Assembly: GCA_017465465.1 (NCBI GenBank)
Contig: JAFTWE010000051.1
Coordinates: 1-58,000, forward strand
Direction of reading: 5' to 3'
DNA: 58,000 nucleotides
From: Clostridia bacterium
Lineage (GTDB): Bacteria > Bacillota > Clostridia > Oscillospirales > Acutalibacteraceae
This document shows, one piece after another, positions 16,994-27,600 of this stretch. Made by a program: the position numbers and the translations under genes. The number at the start of each line of letters is the position of its first letter. Position 1 is the first letter of the stretch. The notes beneath the pieces were generated by a model. It worked only from the letters and a program-made list of their open reading frames with translations, searched no databases and had not been told where the DNA came from.

Positions 16994-17514
16994 ACTGTTT
17001 CCTCCTCCTGCGAAGCTTTTCTTTTCATAATAAATATTTCAATTTCAACCGCTATCCAAGCAAGATAAACTGCAACAATGACCACCTTGCCGATAACGGA
17101 ATTGAGAAATTCTGCCGCATAACCAACCAAAGGAATTGAAAAATCAACTCTGCCCTTTGCAAAATAATAGCTTGTGGGAGATGGGTCTTCTTCCCGGTTA
17201 GCGTCACCTTTTGTGGTAAACATCTGATTATTCTGGTCAATTTCTATAACGCGATGAGTAAAAAACTCGGTTTCATCATCGTTATGAAATGTCATAATGT
17301 CGCCGAACTTAACATCGGCAAAGGGAATTTCTTTAACAAAAACAAGGCTGCCCTTTGAAATAACAGGGTTCATACTGCCTGTTTGAATATAATAGGTTTC
17401 ATATCCTATCAATTTAGGGATATAAACAATCATCAGCAAAAATGCAATCAGACAGCAAGCAACAGAACTAATCAGAATTTTTAGCTTTTCTTTTGCGCTT
17501 ACGTTCCGGTTCAT
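16990..17514 (-). CDS. SipW-type (S26B) signal peptidase I
   Basis: About 174 residues from the ATG at 17514 (the frame is open to 17553; the later ATG has the better-spaced AGGAAG site). TM helix near residues 12-34, serine motif IQTGSMNPVISKGSLVFV, histidine motif FFTHRVIEID, then TKGDANREEDPSP and a C-terminal TM helix. Catalytic Ser-His dyad of S26B enzymes. It starts inside the end of another signal-peptidase gene, giving two such enzymes back to back, which is unusual. Confidence 0.88.
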   Translation of the reverse strand: MNRNVSAKEKLKILISSVACCLIAFLLMIVYIPKLIGYETYYIQTGSMNPVISKGSLVFVKEIPFADVKFGDIMTFHNDDETEFFTHRVIEIDQNNQMFTTKGDANREEDPSPTSYYFAKGRVDFSIPLVGYAAEFLNSVIGKVVIVAVYLAWIAVEIEIFIMKRKASQEEETV

Positions 17515-18085
17515 CGGGATTTTCTTCCTCCGTGCCATCATTTCTGTTGACAATCATATTAACTAAATTTAACGCTTCTAAAAAAGTGATAATAACAAGG
17601 GGTATAACAATCAAAAACAAGATGATATTCGGGTTTTGCAAAAAGCCGATAACCGAGCCTGAAAACACGCCGAGGTTTAAAATCACCTTGCCGATTATCC
17701 TGCTTTCGTAAACGGGGAATTCGTCCACATTCTGGTTGGCGTCACCCTTGGTAACAAACTGCCTCTCTCCGCCCTTGAGGTAAAAAATCTCATCAATTCG
17801 GTGGGTGTTTACCTGGTCGGCAATCTGACCGCCTGTGGAATAAAAGCTGATTACATCGCCCTTTTCCAGCTTATCGGCTGAAACCTTGCGGGTGATAATT
17901 ACACTGCCTGTTCGGTATTCGGGCTCCATTGAGCCTGTTTCAATTTTTAAAACGCTGAAGCCGAGCACATTCGGAACTTCATCTGCATCTGCCTTTAAAA
18001 CCGAAACAAAAATCGCAAGACCGATTAAAAATATCAGCGCCGTAAAAACAGCTATTATTGCGGAAATTACTTTTTTAACCTTCAT
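17468..18085 (-). CDS. SipW-type (S26B) signal peptidase I
   Basis: 205 residues. N-terminal TM (about 8-30), serine motif IETGSMEPEYRTGSVIIT, histidine motif NTHRIDEIFYL, TKGDANQNVDEFPVYESRIIGK, and a C-terminal TM (about 150-175) followed by a charged tail. The longer tail (EEENPDEPERKRKRK) distinguishes it from the next enzyme. One base separates it from the upstream subunit gene. Confidence 0.88.
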   Translation of the reverse strand: MKVKKVISAIIAVFTALIFLIGLAIFVSVLKADADEVPNVLGFSVLKIETGSMEPEYRTGSVIITRKVSADKLEKGDVISFYSTGGQIADQVNTHRIDEIFYLKGGERQFVTKGDANQNVDEFPVYESRIIGKVILNLGVFSGSVIGFLQNPNIILFLIVIPLVIITFLEALNLVNMIVNRNDGTEEENPDEPERKRKRKAKNSD

Positions 18086-18086
18086 A

Positions 18087-18668
18087 TCAGCCTACTTGTT
18101 GACCCTGAATCTTAACATAGCCAAGCTCTGCAGAGCCTGAAACGGCTTCTTCGCCTGTTACAACATAAACATCGTAGTAAATGCTGTAATCATTGTTGCC
18201 TTTATTCTGCAAATCAGAAACATCATAAGCAAATACATTTGATACGGTGTATTCCGACATCTTCAATCCTGTTTGATTTTCAAGTTCATCGCCGGTTGAA
18301 TTGCAGACAATTTTATAATCGAAATAAACATAGGGCAGCAAATCATTGGTAGAAACAAGATTTTCAAAAGCCATAACCAACTTAATCGGTACATCAGGGA
18401 AAGTCTTGACATCTATTTTATACATCTTTTTCTGACCTTCAACCATATTGGTCATTTCAAGGTCACCGCTGAGAAGCTCATAAGTTGCACCGTTGTCGGA
18501 GGACTCGTGATAAGTTACCGACAAGGTTGAGCCGTCAACTTTGCCCGTAAAAACAGACAGCGAGCCCTGGTTTGAAACAGCATACCAAGCAAACGTAACT
18601 GCCACCAGGGTAAGGGCGGAAGCGATGAGCAATATTAAATTTTTAACTGTGCTGAAATTATTTTTCAT
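18087..18668 (-). CDS. TasA/camelysin-like secreted subunit
   Basis: 193 residues from the ATG at 18668, nine bases after GAGGG; a TTG at 18677 abuts that site and is unlikely. Signal segment ends in VAVTFAWYAVSNQGS, a textbook AWY motif. The mature domain contains FPDVPIKLVMAFENL and YSIYYDVYVVTGEEAVSGS. It follows the 3299-residue gene by 31 bp and precedes a signal peptidase by 1 bp. Confidence 0.78.
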   Translation of the reverse strand: MKNNFSTVKNLILLIASALTLVAVTFAWYAVSNQGSLSVFTGKVDGSTLSVTYHESSDNGATYELLSGDLEMTNMVEGQKKMYKIDVKTFPDVPIKLVMAFENLVSTNDLLPYVYFDYKIVCNSTGDELENQTGLKMSEYTVSNVFAYDVSDLQNKGNNDYSIYYDVYVVTGEEAVSGSAELGYVKIQGQQVG

Positions 18669-18698
18669 TACTTTCAACCCTCAAGCTTAATTTTACGG

Positions 18699-21600
18699 TT
18701 ATCTTACAAGGCTCTCCCACAGGGAGGTAAGTCCCCATGGGATGTCTTTCTTAACTATTGAGATTTCCAAAACAACTGACTGAGCATTTGCAGTTTCAAC
18801 AAATACGCCCTGAGCTCCTGCATCGGTAACGGTGATTTCGTTGCCTGCGCCGTCCTTAGCTGTTACGCTGATTTCATAGCCGGAAGCTATGCTTGAATCA
18901 ACATAGAAGCCGCCTGATGTTACAAGGAGCTTATTCATTTTGGAAACCTGTGAATCACACGAAGTGAAAATATCGGAAGTAACAACACTGCCGTCACTGA
19001 GTCTTGACTTAATAAGGATGCCAACGAGTGCGCTGTCCATATATCCGTCACCCGACTCGTTTGTGAGCTTATGTTCTACTTCGGTGTTGCCTATTGTTGC
19101 TTCAACCACGCCCACATCGGTGTAAAGTCTGTCATAAGTCTTTGAAACACCGTTTGCATTAAGCGTGAGTGACATATAATCTGCATAAGGCTTTGTTCTG
19201 TTGAGCTGTGCGGAGGTTCCGTCAACTGAAGCGCTACTATTTGCAAGCCATTCAAGTGAGTAAACCTCTTTGCCCAAGGTGATTTCATTTGGCAATGTAA
19301 CTGCCTTTGTTGCGCCTGAGCCTGCAAGAGCTGATGCATCATCCTCAGCAATAAGAGTAACAACCGCGCTCAATGCTGAGCTTAACTTGCTCTCTTCACT
19401 TGTGAGCATTGCCTTGAGGTAAGGATATGTTCCCTCACCGAGAGCAAATGCTGATGAAAGCTCTTCGCCTGCAATCAGCTCATCTGTTGTGAGCCTGTAG
19501 CAGCTGTCATTGATTATATTTGAAACAGCGGTGAGATTTTCATCGTTGTTCATATATTTGTCGAAGTAAAGGTTTTCGTAATCTGCGCCAAAAGCGTAAC
19601 CGATTACGCCGCCTGTGAAGCAATCACTGCCGTAAACCTTAACACCTGCGCTTGTTGCACTTACACCGCCTGATGCATAAGCATCTTTTACTTCACCGTA
19701 AGCCACACCAACAAGGCCGCCCAAGGCTCTGATGGCTTCACCCTCAGCGCCGCCTATGAAGTCGGCAGTTACTGCAGAAGCGGAGTAGACACTTTCAATC
19801 TTTCCGTAAGCTACACCTGCAAGTCCGCCGATGCCGATTGTTGTTGTTGCGTCCGCAACCTCTGCGCCTGAGACCTTAACAGAACCTGCGCTGAAGCTCT
19901 GCTCAATTTCGCCGCGAGCAACACCCACAAGGCCGCCCACGCCTGCAACACTGCTTTCATCCTCTGCATTTGCTAAGACAGAAACCGTAACATCTGCAAG
20001 AGATGAGCTTGTGTAAACTGCGCCTGAATTCATAACGCCAACAAGACCGCCCACACCTGCAAGGGCACTGTTTTCGATATGTGCATTAACCTTGCCGAAG
20101 GTGTTTGAGCCTGTGATAACTGCATCGGAAGCGCCAATCAAACCGCCTGCGATATTTACACCGTCAACAGTGATATCAGCATAAGCGTTGCTTACTGCTC
20201 CGCCTGCCATTGAGCCCACAACAGCACCTGCAACTGCGCCTGAAACATAACCTGCTTCACTGCTGTTTTCAACTCTGACATTATTGATTTCAGTATATTC
20301 ATTAGCCGAGCCGGCAAGAGCACCTGCCACACCGCGGCCGCTGATATAAACATTGTTAAATGTGATGTCGGTAAACTGTGCAACATTTTCAGCGTCACCG
20401 CCAACAGTTGCAAACAAACCTGCCTCACCCTTTGCGGCATCAACTCTGAGGTTGTTGATTGAATATCCGTTACCGTCAAATGAGCCTGTGAAGCCCTTAA
20501 TCGGTTCAACAGAATTTGCTTCACTCAATGCATCTGCACCGAAGTCGATATCTGCAGTGAGAACAATCTTAGCCTGTGGGTTGTTGAGGTAATCAGCAAG
20601 AGCTGAATATTTACCTTCAGGATTTGCCAATGCCGTTAACTGCTTTGCGTGAGAAACATAAAGAACATTTTCATCACTTCGCTGAGGAAGAACAGCTACT
20701 CTGCTCATTTCACCCATAGTGATAACTGCATAAGGCATTGCACCTGTGTATGAATCGTTATAAATCTTGTTGCCGTCAATGTAAAGGTCAGCTTCACCGC
20801 TGAGAGCTGATGATGAAACCGCCACACCCTCTGCACCGATTGTTACGGGGTATGCAAAGCCGTTGATAACCTCTGCACCCTCCTTAACATCTGCAACAAC
20901 AGGAACTGAAGCAAGCTTGGTGAGAACGGCTGAATATCTGTCTGCCATCTTAGGAGCAGGATAGCATCCCTCAGCCAAAGCCCAGCCGTCAAGTCCTTCG
21001 GGGATTGAGGCCATGAGGTTGCCTGCCGAAACAGAGGCAACGCCATTGTCGCTTGTTCCCAAAGCTGTAACATCGCTGTATACAAGGCTGATTTCATCAG
21101 CGTCCACAGCGTTTGCGGTTGCACCTGCATTAGTGCCGCCGATAACAGCTTTTTCTATTGTGAGCTCACCGTCATTTGCGCCAACAGTTATGCTGTTGCC
21201 GCCCTTTGTTGAGCCTGTTGAAAGAATATCCTTAACAGTAAGGTTGCCATCGTTAATGCCGACGATAGTACCGCCGATTCCGTCAACCGTTACTGCTGTT
21301 ACTGAATTGATAACAGAAGAGTTGCCTTTTGTTACACCAACAAGACCGCCTGCTGATTCAGCAGATTTCACAACGCTTGTTGCAACACAGCCGTCAAGCT
21401 TGGATGAAGCAAGCTCACCGACGATTGCGCCCACAGCTCTTTCGCCTGAAATTACACCGCCCTCAACTGAGCAGTTGATAATTCCGTCAACAGCCTCGCA
21501 ATAACCTGCGATACCGCCCACAAAGGCTGAGCCTGTAATTCCGCTAAAGCCGAAGCCCTGTGCTTCTTCAAGAACTTCAAGGTGAACATTCTTAACCTTA

Positions 21601-24600
21601 CCGCCTGCCTTGATGTTAGCAAACAAGCCAACATAATCAGCATCGCTTTCAATATAAAGGCCGCTGATAACATAGCCGTTACCGTCAAAGGAACCTGCAA
21701 AGTCCTTAATCGGTGAATATCCGCTATGAAGAGCGCCGTAAACAGTGTTGCCGTTTTCGTCAGTAGTAATATCGTAATCCTCAGGAGTGATTGTGATGTT
21801 GTTCATCAAAACAAAGTATGCATCACTGCCGTCAGGAATTGCGTTAAGCTCTGCTACGCTGTAAATTTCATAAGGAGAATCTTCTGTGCCCTCGCCTCTG
21901 AATACAACTTCAACCTCAGGAGCAATTTCAACTCCGTCGAAGTTCTGATACTGCATAACCTCACGCTGGAAGGAAGCAACGCCGTTTGTAACGGTATTGT
22001 TGCTGAACATCTGTGCAAATGCTTCGTTATCTTCCGGAAGAGCTTCAAATACGCCGACAACGCTTGCGCTGTTTTCAGCTTTATTTGAAAGCTGAGCAGA
22101 AACAACATTGTCTGAAACGCGCATCTTTCCGCTGAGCTCACCGCTTACAACTGCGATAATTCCGCTTTCAGCATATTCGCCGTTAACTGCACCGCTTGCC
22201 ATGCAATCGGTTACTGTAAGCTCACAGTCGGCAACTGCAACAACTGCGGCGGCATTCTTACCCCTTACATCAGCAGAAACTGAGCAACCGGTGATAACAA
22301 GTGAGTCACCGTCTGCAGCAGCTGCAATGCCTGCAGCATTTTCTGCTTCAACACTGCATCCGCTGATTTCACAAGCAGAAATCTCACAACCGTTTGAATT
22401 TGCAACGCCTGCGATTGCGGCGGCATATTCATCGGCCTTAACTGTTGAATTATTAACTGTGATATCAGAAAGCACTGCATCACCGCAAACCATTGCGGCA
22501 ACAACACCTGCACTCTTTGAGCCTGTAACAGAAGCTGAATCGAATGTAATATTTCTGATTTCAGCGCCGTCTGCAACTGTTTCAATTAAGCCTGCATTTT
22601 CTGCATTAACCTCAAGAGCGTAAACGGTAAATCCGTTACCGTCAATAACTCCGCTGAAGCTGTCAACAGGAGTCCACTCACCTGAAAGAGTGATGTCATT
22701 TACCAAAGCAAAGCTTGCGTTGGGGTAAATGTCGAGAAGGCTCAATGTATCTTCATTGCTGATTAAGTACGGTGACTGCTCGGTTCCGTCGCCAACCATA
22801 CCGTTAACGCTAATCATATCAACGGCTGTTGCGATGCCGTTTGCATAAGTCATAACAAGCTGTGCGCCGTCAATCGCAGTTTCAACAGCGGCAACTGACT
22901 CACCGTTAAATGAAACAAGATTTTCAGGCTGAGTTGAAGCATCAGCAAGGTTAAACTCAATGCCGTTTAAGGTAAAGCTCTGTGCATCACCCTGCGCATT
23001 GAACATAAGCTCAACTGCATCCTTAATCATAACAGGCTCTTTGCCCACTGCAACAAACTCACCGTCTGCGGCCTTAACATTGTTAACATCCACAAAAGCT
23101 TCTGCGCAGTTTGCAAGCTGATATGAATTAAGGCTTGCTTCACCAAACATATCTGCACTGTTCTGATAGCTTGAATATATAATGTTTTCTAACTTAACAT
23201 CGATATTTTCGTTTGAGTAAATCTCTTCATCAGCAATGCCTGCAACCACACCTGCAGTTTCACCGCTGATAACAGCAGAAACGACTACATCTGAGGCATT
23301 CAGTGTGCCGTTTGCAACACCTGCAACGCCTGCGGCAGTTGTGCCGTTTACTTCACCGCCTGCAACTGCATTTGAAACTGTTGCAACAGAGTTGATATTT
23401 GCAAAAATTGCGCCTGCAAATTCACCGCTTACACAAGCCTTGGTGTCTGCATTTATAACAGAAACATCTGCACCGTAACCAACCACACCGCCTGCATAGC
23501 CTGCTGACTTGACGGTTACATCACTTTCAACCTTAGCGGCTGAAATGGTGGATTCAACTGCTCTTGCTACAACGCCTGCGGCATAAACCACACCGTTATC
23601 GCTGATTACTTCGGGAGTTGAAATTGTGAGGCTGTTAACAGTAGCATTTGCAATTTCACTATTGTTTGCATAAGCCACAACACCTGCAACTGAGCCGTTT
23701 TCTGCTGTTACGCAGATGTTACCTGAAACGGTTACACCGCTAATCTTGCTGTTATAAGCCTTGGTTGCAACACCTGCGGCAAGAGATGCGCCTGTTGCGC
23801 TGATATTGATATTTACATTTTTAATTTCTGCACCGCTGATTGTGCCGAAGAGTGAAGCTTCTTCATCATTTACATACAAGCCGCTGATTGAGTAGCCTGC
23901 ACCGTCAAACACTCCTGTGAACGGAGCTTCATCAGTTCCCAAAGGAGCAAAGCCTGCGCCCTTGTTATAGAAGCTGCCGCCAAATACGAAGTCACTGTCT
24001 GCAAAAGTGATGTCGTTTGTGAGAACGAAGTATACGCCCTCGCCCACATAATCTCTTACAGCGTCAAGGTCATCACCGTCAGAAATTCTGTATGGGTCTG
24101 CCTGAGTACCTGAGCCTTCAAGAGTGAGCTTGATATCAGACTCAACCTCAAAGTGAACATTGAGTGAAATGTTGCTGTCACTTGAAAGTGTGTAAGTGGC
24201 AACAACAGCACAATTAGCTGACTTGTTAGCCTTAATAACAACAGCATTTTCATTTCCGCTTATAACAGAAATTCTGTCGGCTGATTCGGACTGCCAGCCT
24301 GCTTCACTATCAAATACAAAGCCAAGCTCCGATGTCTTGCTGTTATTAACATTTACAGTAATTTCATCAGAAGATGTGATTACTGAGCCAAGTGAAGAAG
24401 AAACACACTTATCAAGGTCTGTGTATGTACCCTCACCCTTAGCTGAACCGTAAGCACCAAGCTCACAGCCGTAAGATGAGAACACAGCGCTCTTAACAGA
24501 AGATACTACATCTTCACTTACAGCACCGATAACAATGCCTGAATTTTCAGCCTGAGAGCTGATTATTTCTGCGGTAACAACGCAGTCAGAAACTGCAACA

Positions 24601-27600
24601 CCGCTTGATTTTTCACTAATAACATTACCGATAATTCCGCCTGCATAATCATAGGCGCTGACCTTACCTGCAACATTTACATTTTTAACAGAAACTTCTG
24701 CAAGGTCTGCACAGCTGACCTTACCGATAACTCCGCCTGCACCAACTGAAAGCTTGGTTGATGACTTGATTCCTTCAACGCTTGCATAAGATACTGAATC
24801 TGAAACCGAAGCCTTGCCCTGAACATCACCGATGAATCCGCCGCTTGCCATTGAAGCGCCGATTGCTGAGCCCTTGGCCACAACAGCGTTTGCAATTTCA
24901 AGTGAAGAGCCGTTTGAAACGCTCGCTACAAATCCGCCTGCAGAAATTGCACCCTCAGCGGGAACAACCTTGACATTAACCTTGCTGTCAGCAATAACCG
25001 CCTTTGTATTGTCAACTGTTGAGCCGATAAATCCACCTGCAACATCACCGCTGACAGTTGCATTTACTTCGGCTGATTTGATTTCACCTGCAAATGCACC
25101 GGCAACACCGCCTGCATTTTTAACAGCAGAAATCTTTGCGTCGAGAACCTTAATATTGATAATCTTAGCGGCATTTGCACTGCCTGCAACACCGCCTGCG
25201 AAGTTAGTTGCTTCAACCGAAGCAGATTTAACCTCTGCATTTGCAACAGCGCATTCGCCTTCAACAAAACCGATTACACCGCCGGCATTGTTAAGAGCTT
25301 TTGAGCTGATATTTTCAAGCTTAACATTTGAAACTGTGATATTTTCACCGTTTGCGCTACCTGCAACTGCGCCTGCGAAGCCTTCTGCCGCAGAAACTGA
25401 GCTATTTTTAATGGTAACATTTGTAACAGAAGTGTTGCTGTTTAACTGACCTGCAAGAACACCTGCATAAGAGCCTGATGCACTAACGCTTGCACCGTCA
25501 ATTACAAGATTTTTAACTGTAGCATTTTCAAGAGCGCCGAACAAGGCTGCTTTTGATGTTCCGCCAACTGTGAGACCGCTGATTGTATAACCGCAACCGT
25601 CAAACACACCGTTGAATGCAACCTCAGTGCCACCCACAGGCTTGAAGTCTGCGAGCTTTGACATATCAATATCGTTGGCGAGCTTAAAGCTTGCGCCGTT
25701 GAATTTTTCCATATTGTCGCCAATGAATGCGATATCAACTGCATAGTAGATAATGTAGTTGCCGTCAGCATCCTTTTCGAGGCCGTTAGAAACGCCGATT
25801 GTAGCGCAAAGGCCTGTTGGCTTATGAACAAGAGTTACCTTGCTGTTAAGAACGGTGATTACATCATCAGCCGCTTCAACAGGGAGGTAGAGAACACCGT
25901 CTTCTACGGTAATTCCGCTTGTGTTTACTTTAAGCTCCTCTGCATTATAGCCAGCCTCAAAATCTTCTGCTGAAACTGCGCTGAACAATGCAATTTCTTT
26001 TGGAAGAGTGATTGAAACAACACTGCCCTTACCTGCAATGAAGCCCTGCTCGCCTGCATCAAACAACCATTTGCTTGAAGCAACATTGTCAAGCTCTGCG
26101 GGAGCAGCATTTTCATTGTGAGAGCTGATGTAGCTGTTTTCAACCTTGAAATTATCTTTATTTCCTGCGCCGACGAGTGCGTAATCAACAACTGTTGACT
26201 TAACTGTGCCGAAGCAACCGCTGATTGTGCCGTCAGTGTTGTCAACAACCTTACCGATAACAGCCGCACTGTCAGCAACCTTTTCTTCAAAATCAGATGT
26301 AATTGCAACACTTGCACCGCTTGAAGTAATCTTTGCGCCGTTAGCGTTAACAACTGCCATAAGACCTGCAACATTTGCAACCTTTTCTTTTGCAATGTGA
26401 ACAGGAATTTCTGCATAACATCCGTCAACAACGGTGTTACCCATAACCTTATTAAGGAACGGTGAAACAGAAGACTTTTCAGCGACAAGGCGGATAACCT
26501 CTTCACTGCCCTCTTCAACCTGACCCTTAACGAGTCTTACATTACTAAACTTAGCTGAGTTGGCATCGCCAAACACAGCGCTCTTGATTTCACCGTTTAA
26601 TTTAACAGTGAGATTCTCAACTGAGCCGAATACACCGCTGAACAAAGGCGCATCTGCATTGAGAGTATAGCCTGCGCCGTTGAAATAACCGCAGAAATCA
26701 AATGCGCTCCAATTTTCAGGCATATCAACATCGCCGGTGAGCTCAAAGTAAGCAAACGGTGCGGCTTTGAGGAATTCCAGCTCGGTTGATTTTGCAATTT
26801 TAATCGGAGTTTCTGCGCTGAGACCGTCACCCTGAGCATCTTTTTCGAGAGTGATAACCGAAACGGACATATCACGGCTTACAACGCTTGCATTATTGAA
26901 ACCTGCTTTAACTGTAAACTTAGCTGAGTAAGTGAGCTTTGCTGTTTTGTTAGCGGAAAGAGCCTTGAGTGTGAAGCCGTTTTCGCTCTTTTTAAGCTCA
27001 ACACCTGAGCCTGCAAGTGAAACAGAGTCAACAGATGTTGCGCTCATAGAAACTGCGCCCCATTCACCGCCAAAGGCTGAAAGGTTAACAGCTTTGCTTT
27101 CACCTGCATTCACAGCAATTACTCTTGTGGATGCAATCATATCGCCCTGCTTTGAGCCTGACTGATATGCTACATATCTACCGCTGATTTCACTTGACCA
27201 GAGGTTATTTTCAACATTTGCTTTACCCTCACCGATAACAGCTCCGCGAGCTGAATCAGCCATAAGAGAAACAAATGAATAGTTATTTTTAATTGTTGCG
27301 CTTTCTTCTGTACGGCCTGCAATTCCGCCTGCAACGCCCTTACCGCCTACGGCACCTGATGCAACACAGCCGCTGATAACAGAAGCTTTGCCGCTGACAC
27401 CTGCAACTCCGCCGTAAACACCGCCTTCGAGAACAAAAGCAGAAACTTCACTTGCAGAGCAAGAGGTTACCTTGCCGTTGTTGGTGCCTGCAACTGCACC
27501 GAATACGCCGCCGCTGATGATAGTTGCGTCAGCTTTTGAAACAGCACTCTTGGTATCATAGCCTCCGTTAACACTGCAGTTGTTGATTTCACCTGCATTA

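Noticed and set aside
22108..22623. 171-residue plus-strand ORF, and others like it inside the giant gene
   Set aside because: Antisense shadows of the Ala/Val/Ser-rich repeats; no ribosome sites and the minus-strand frame is continuous for 3299 codons.
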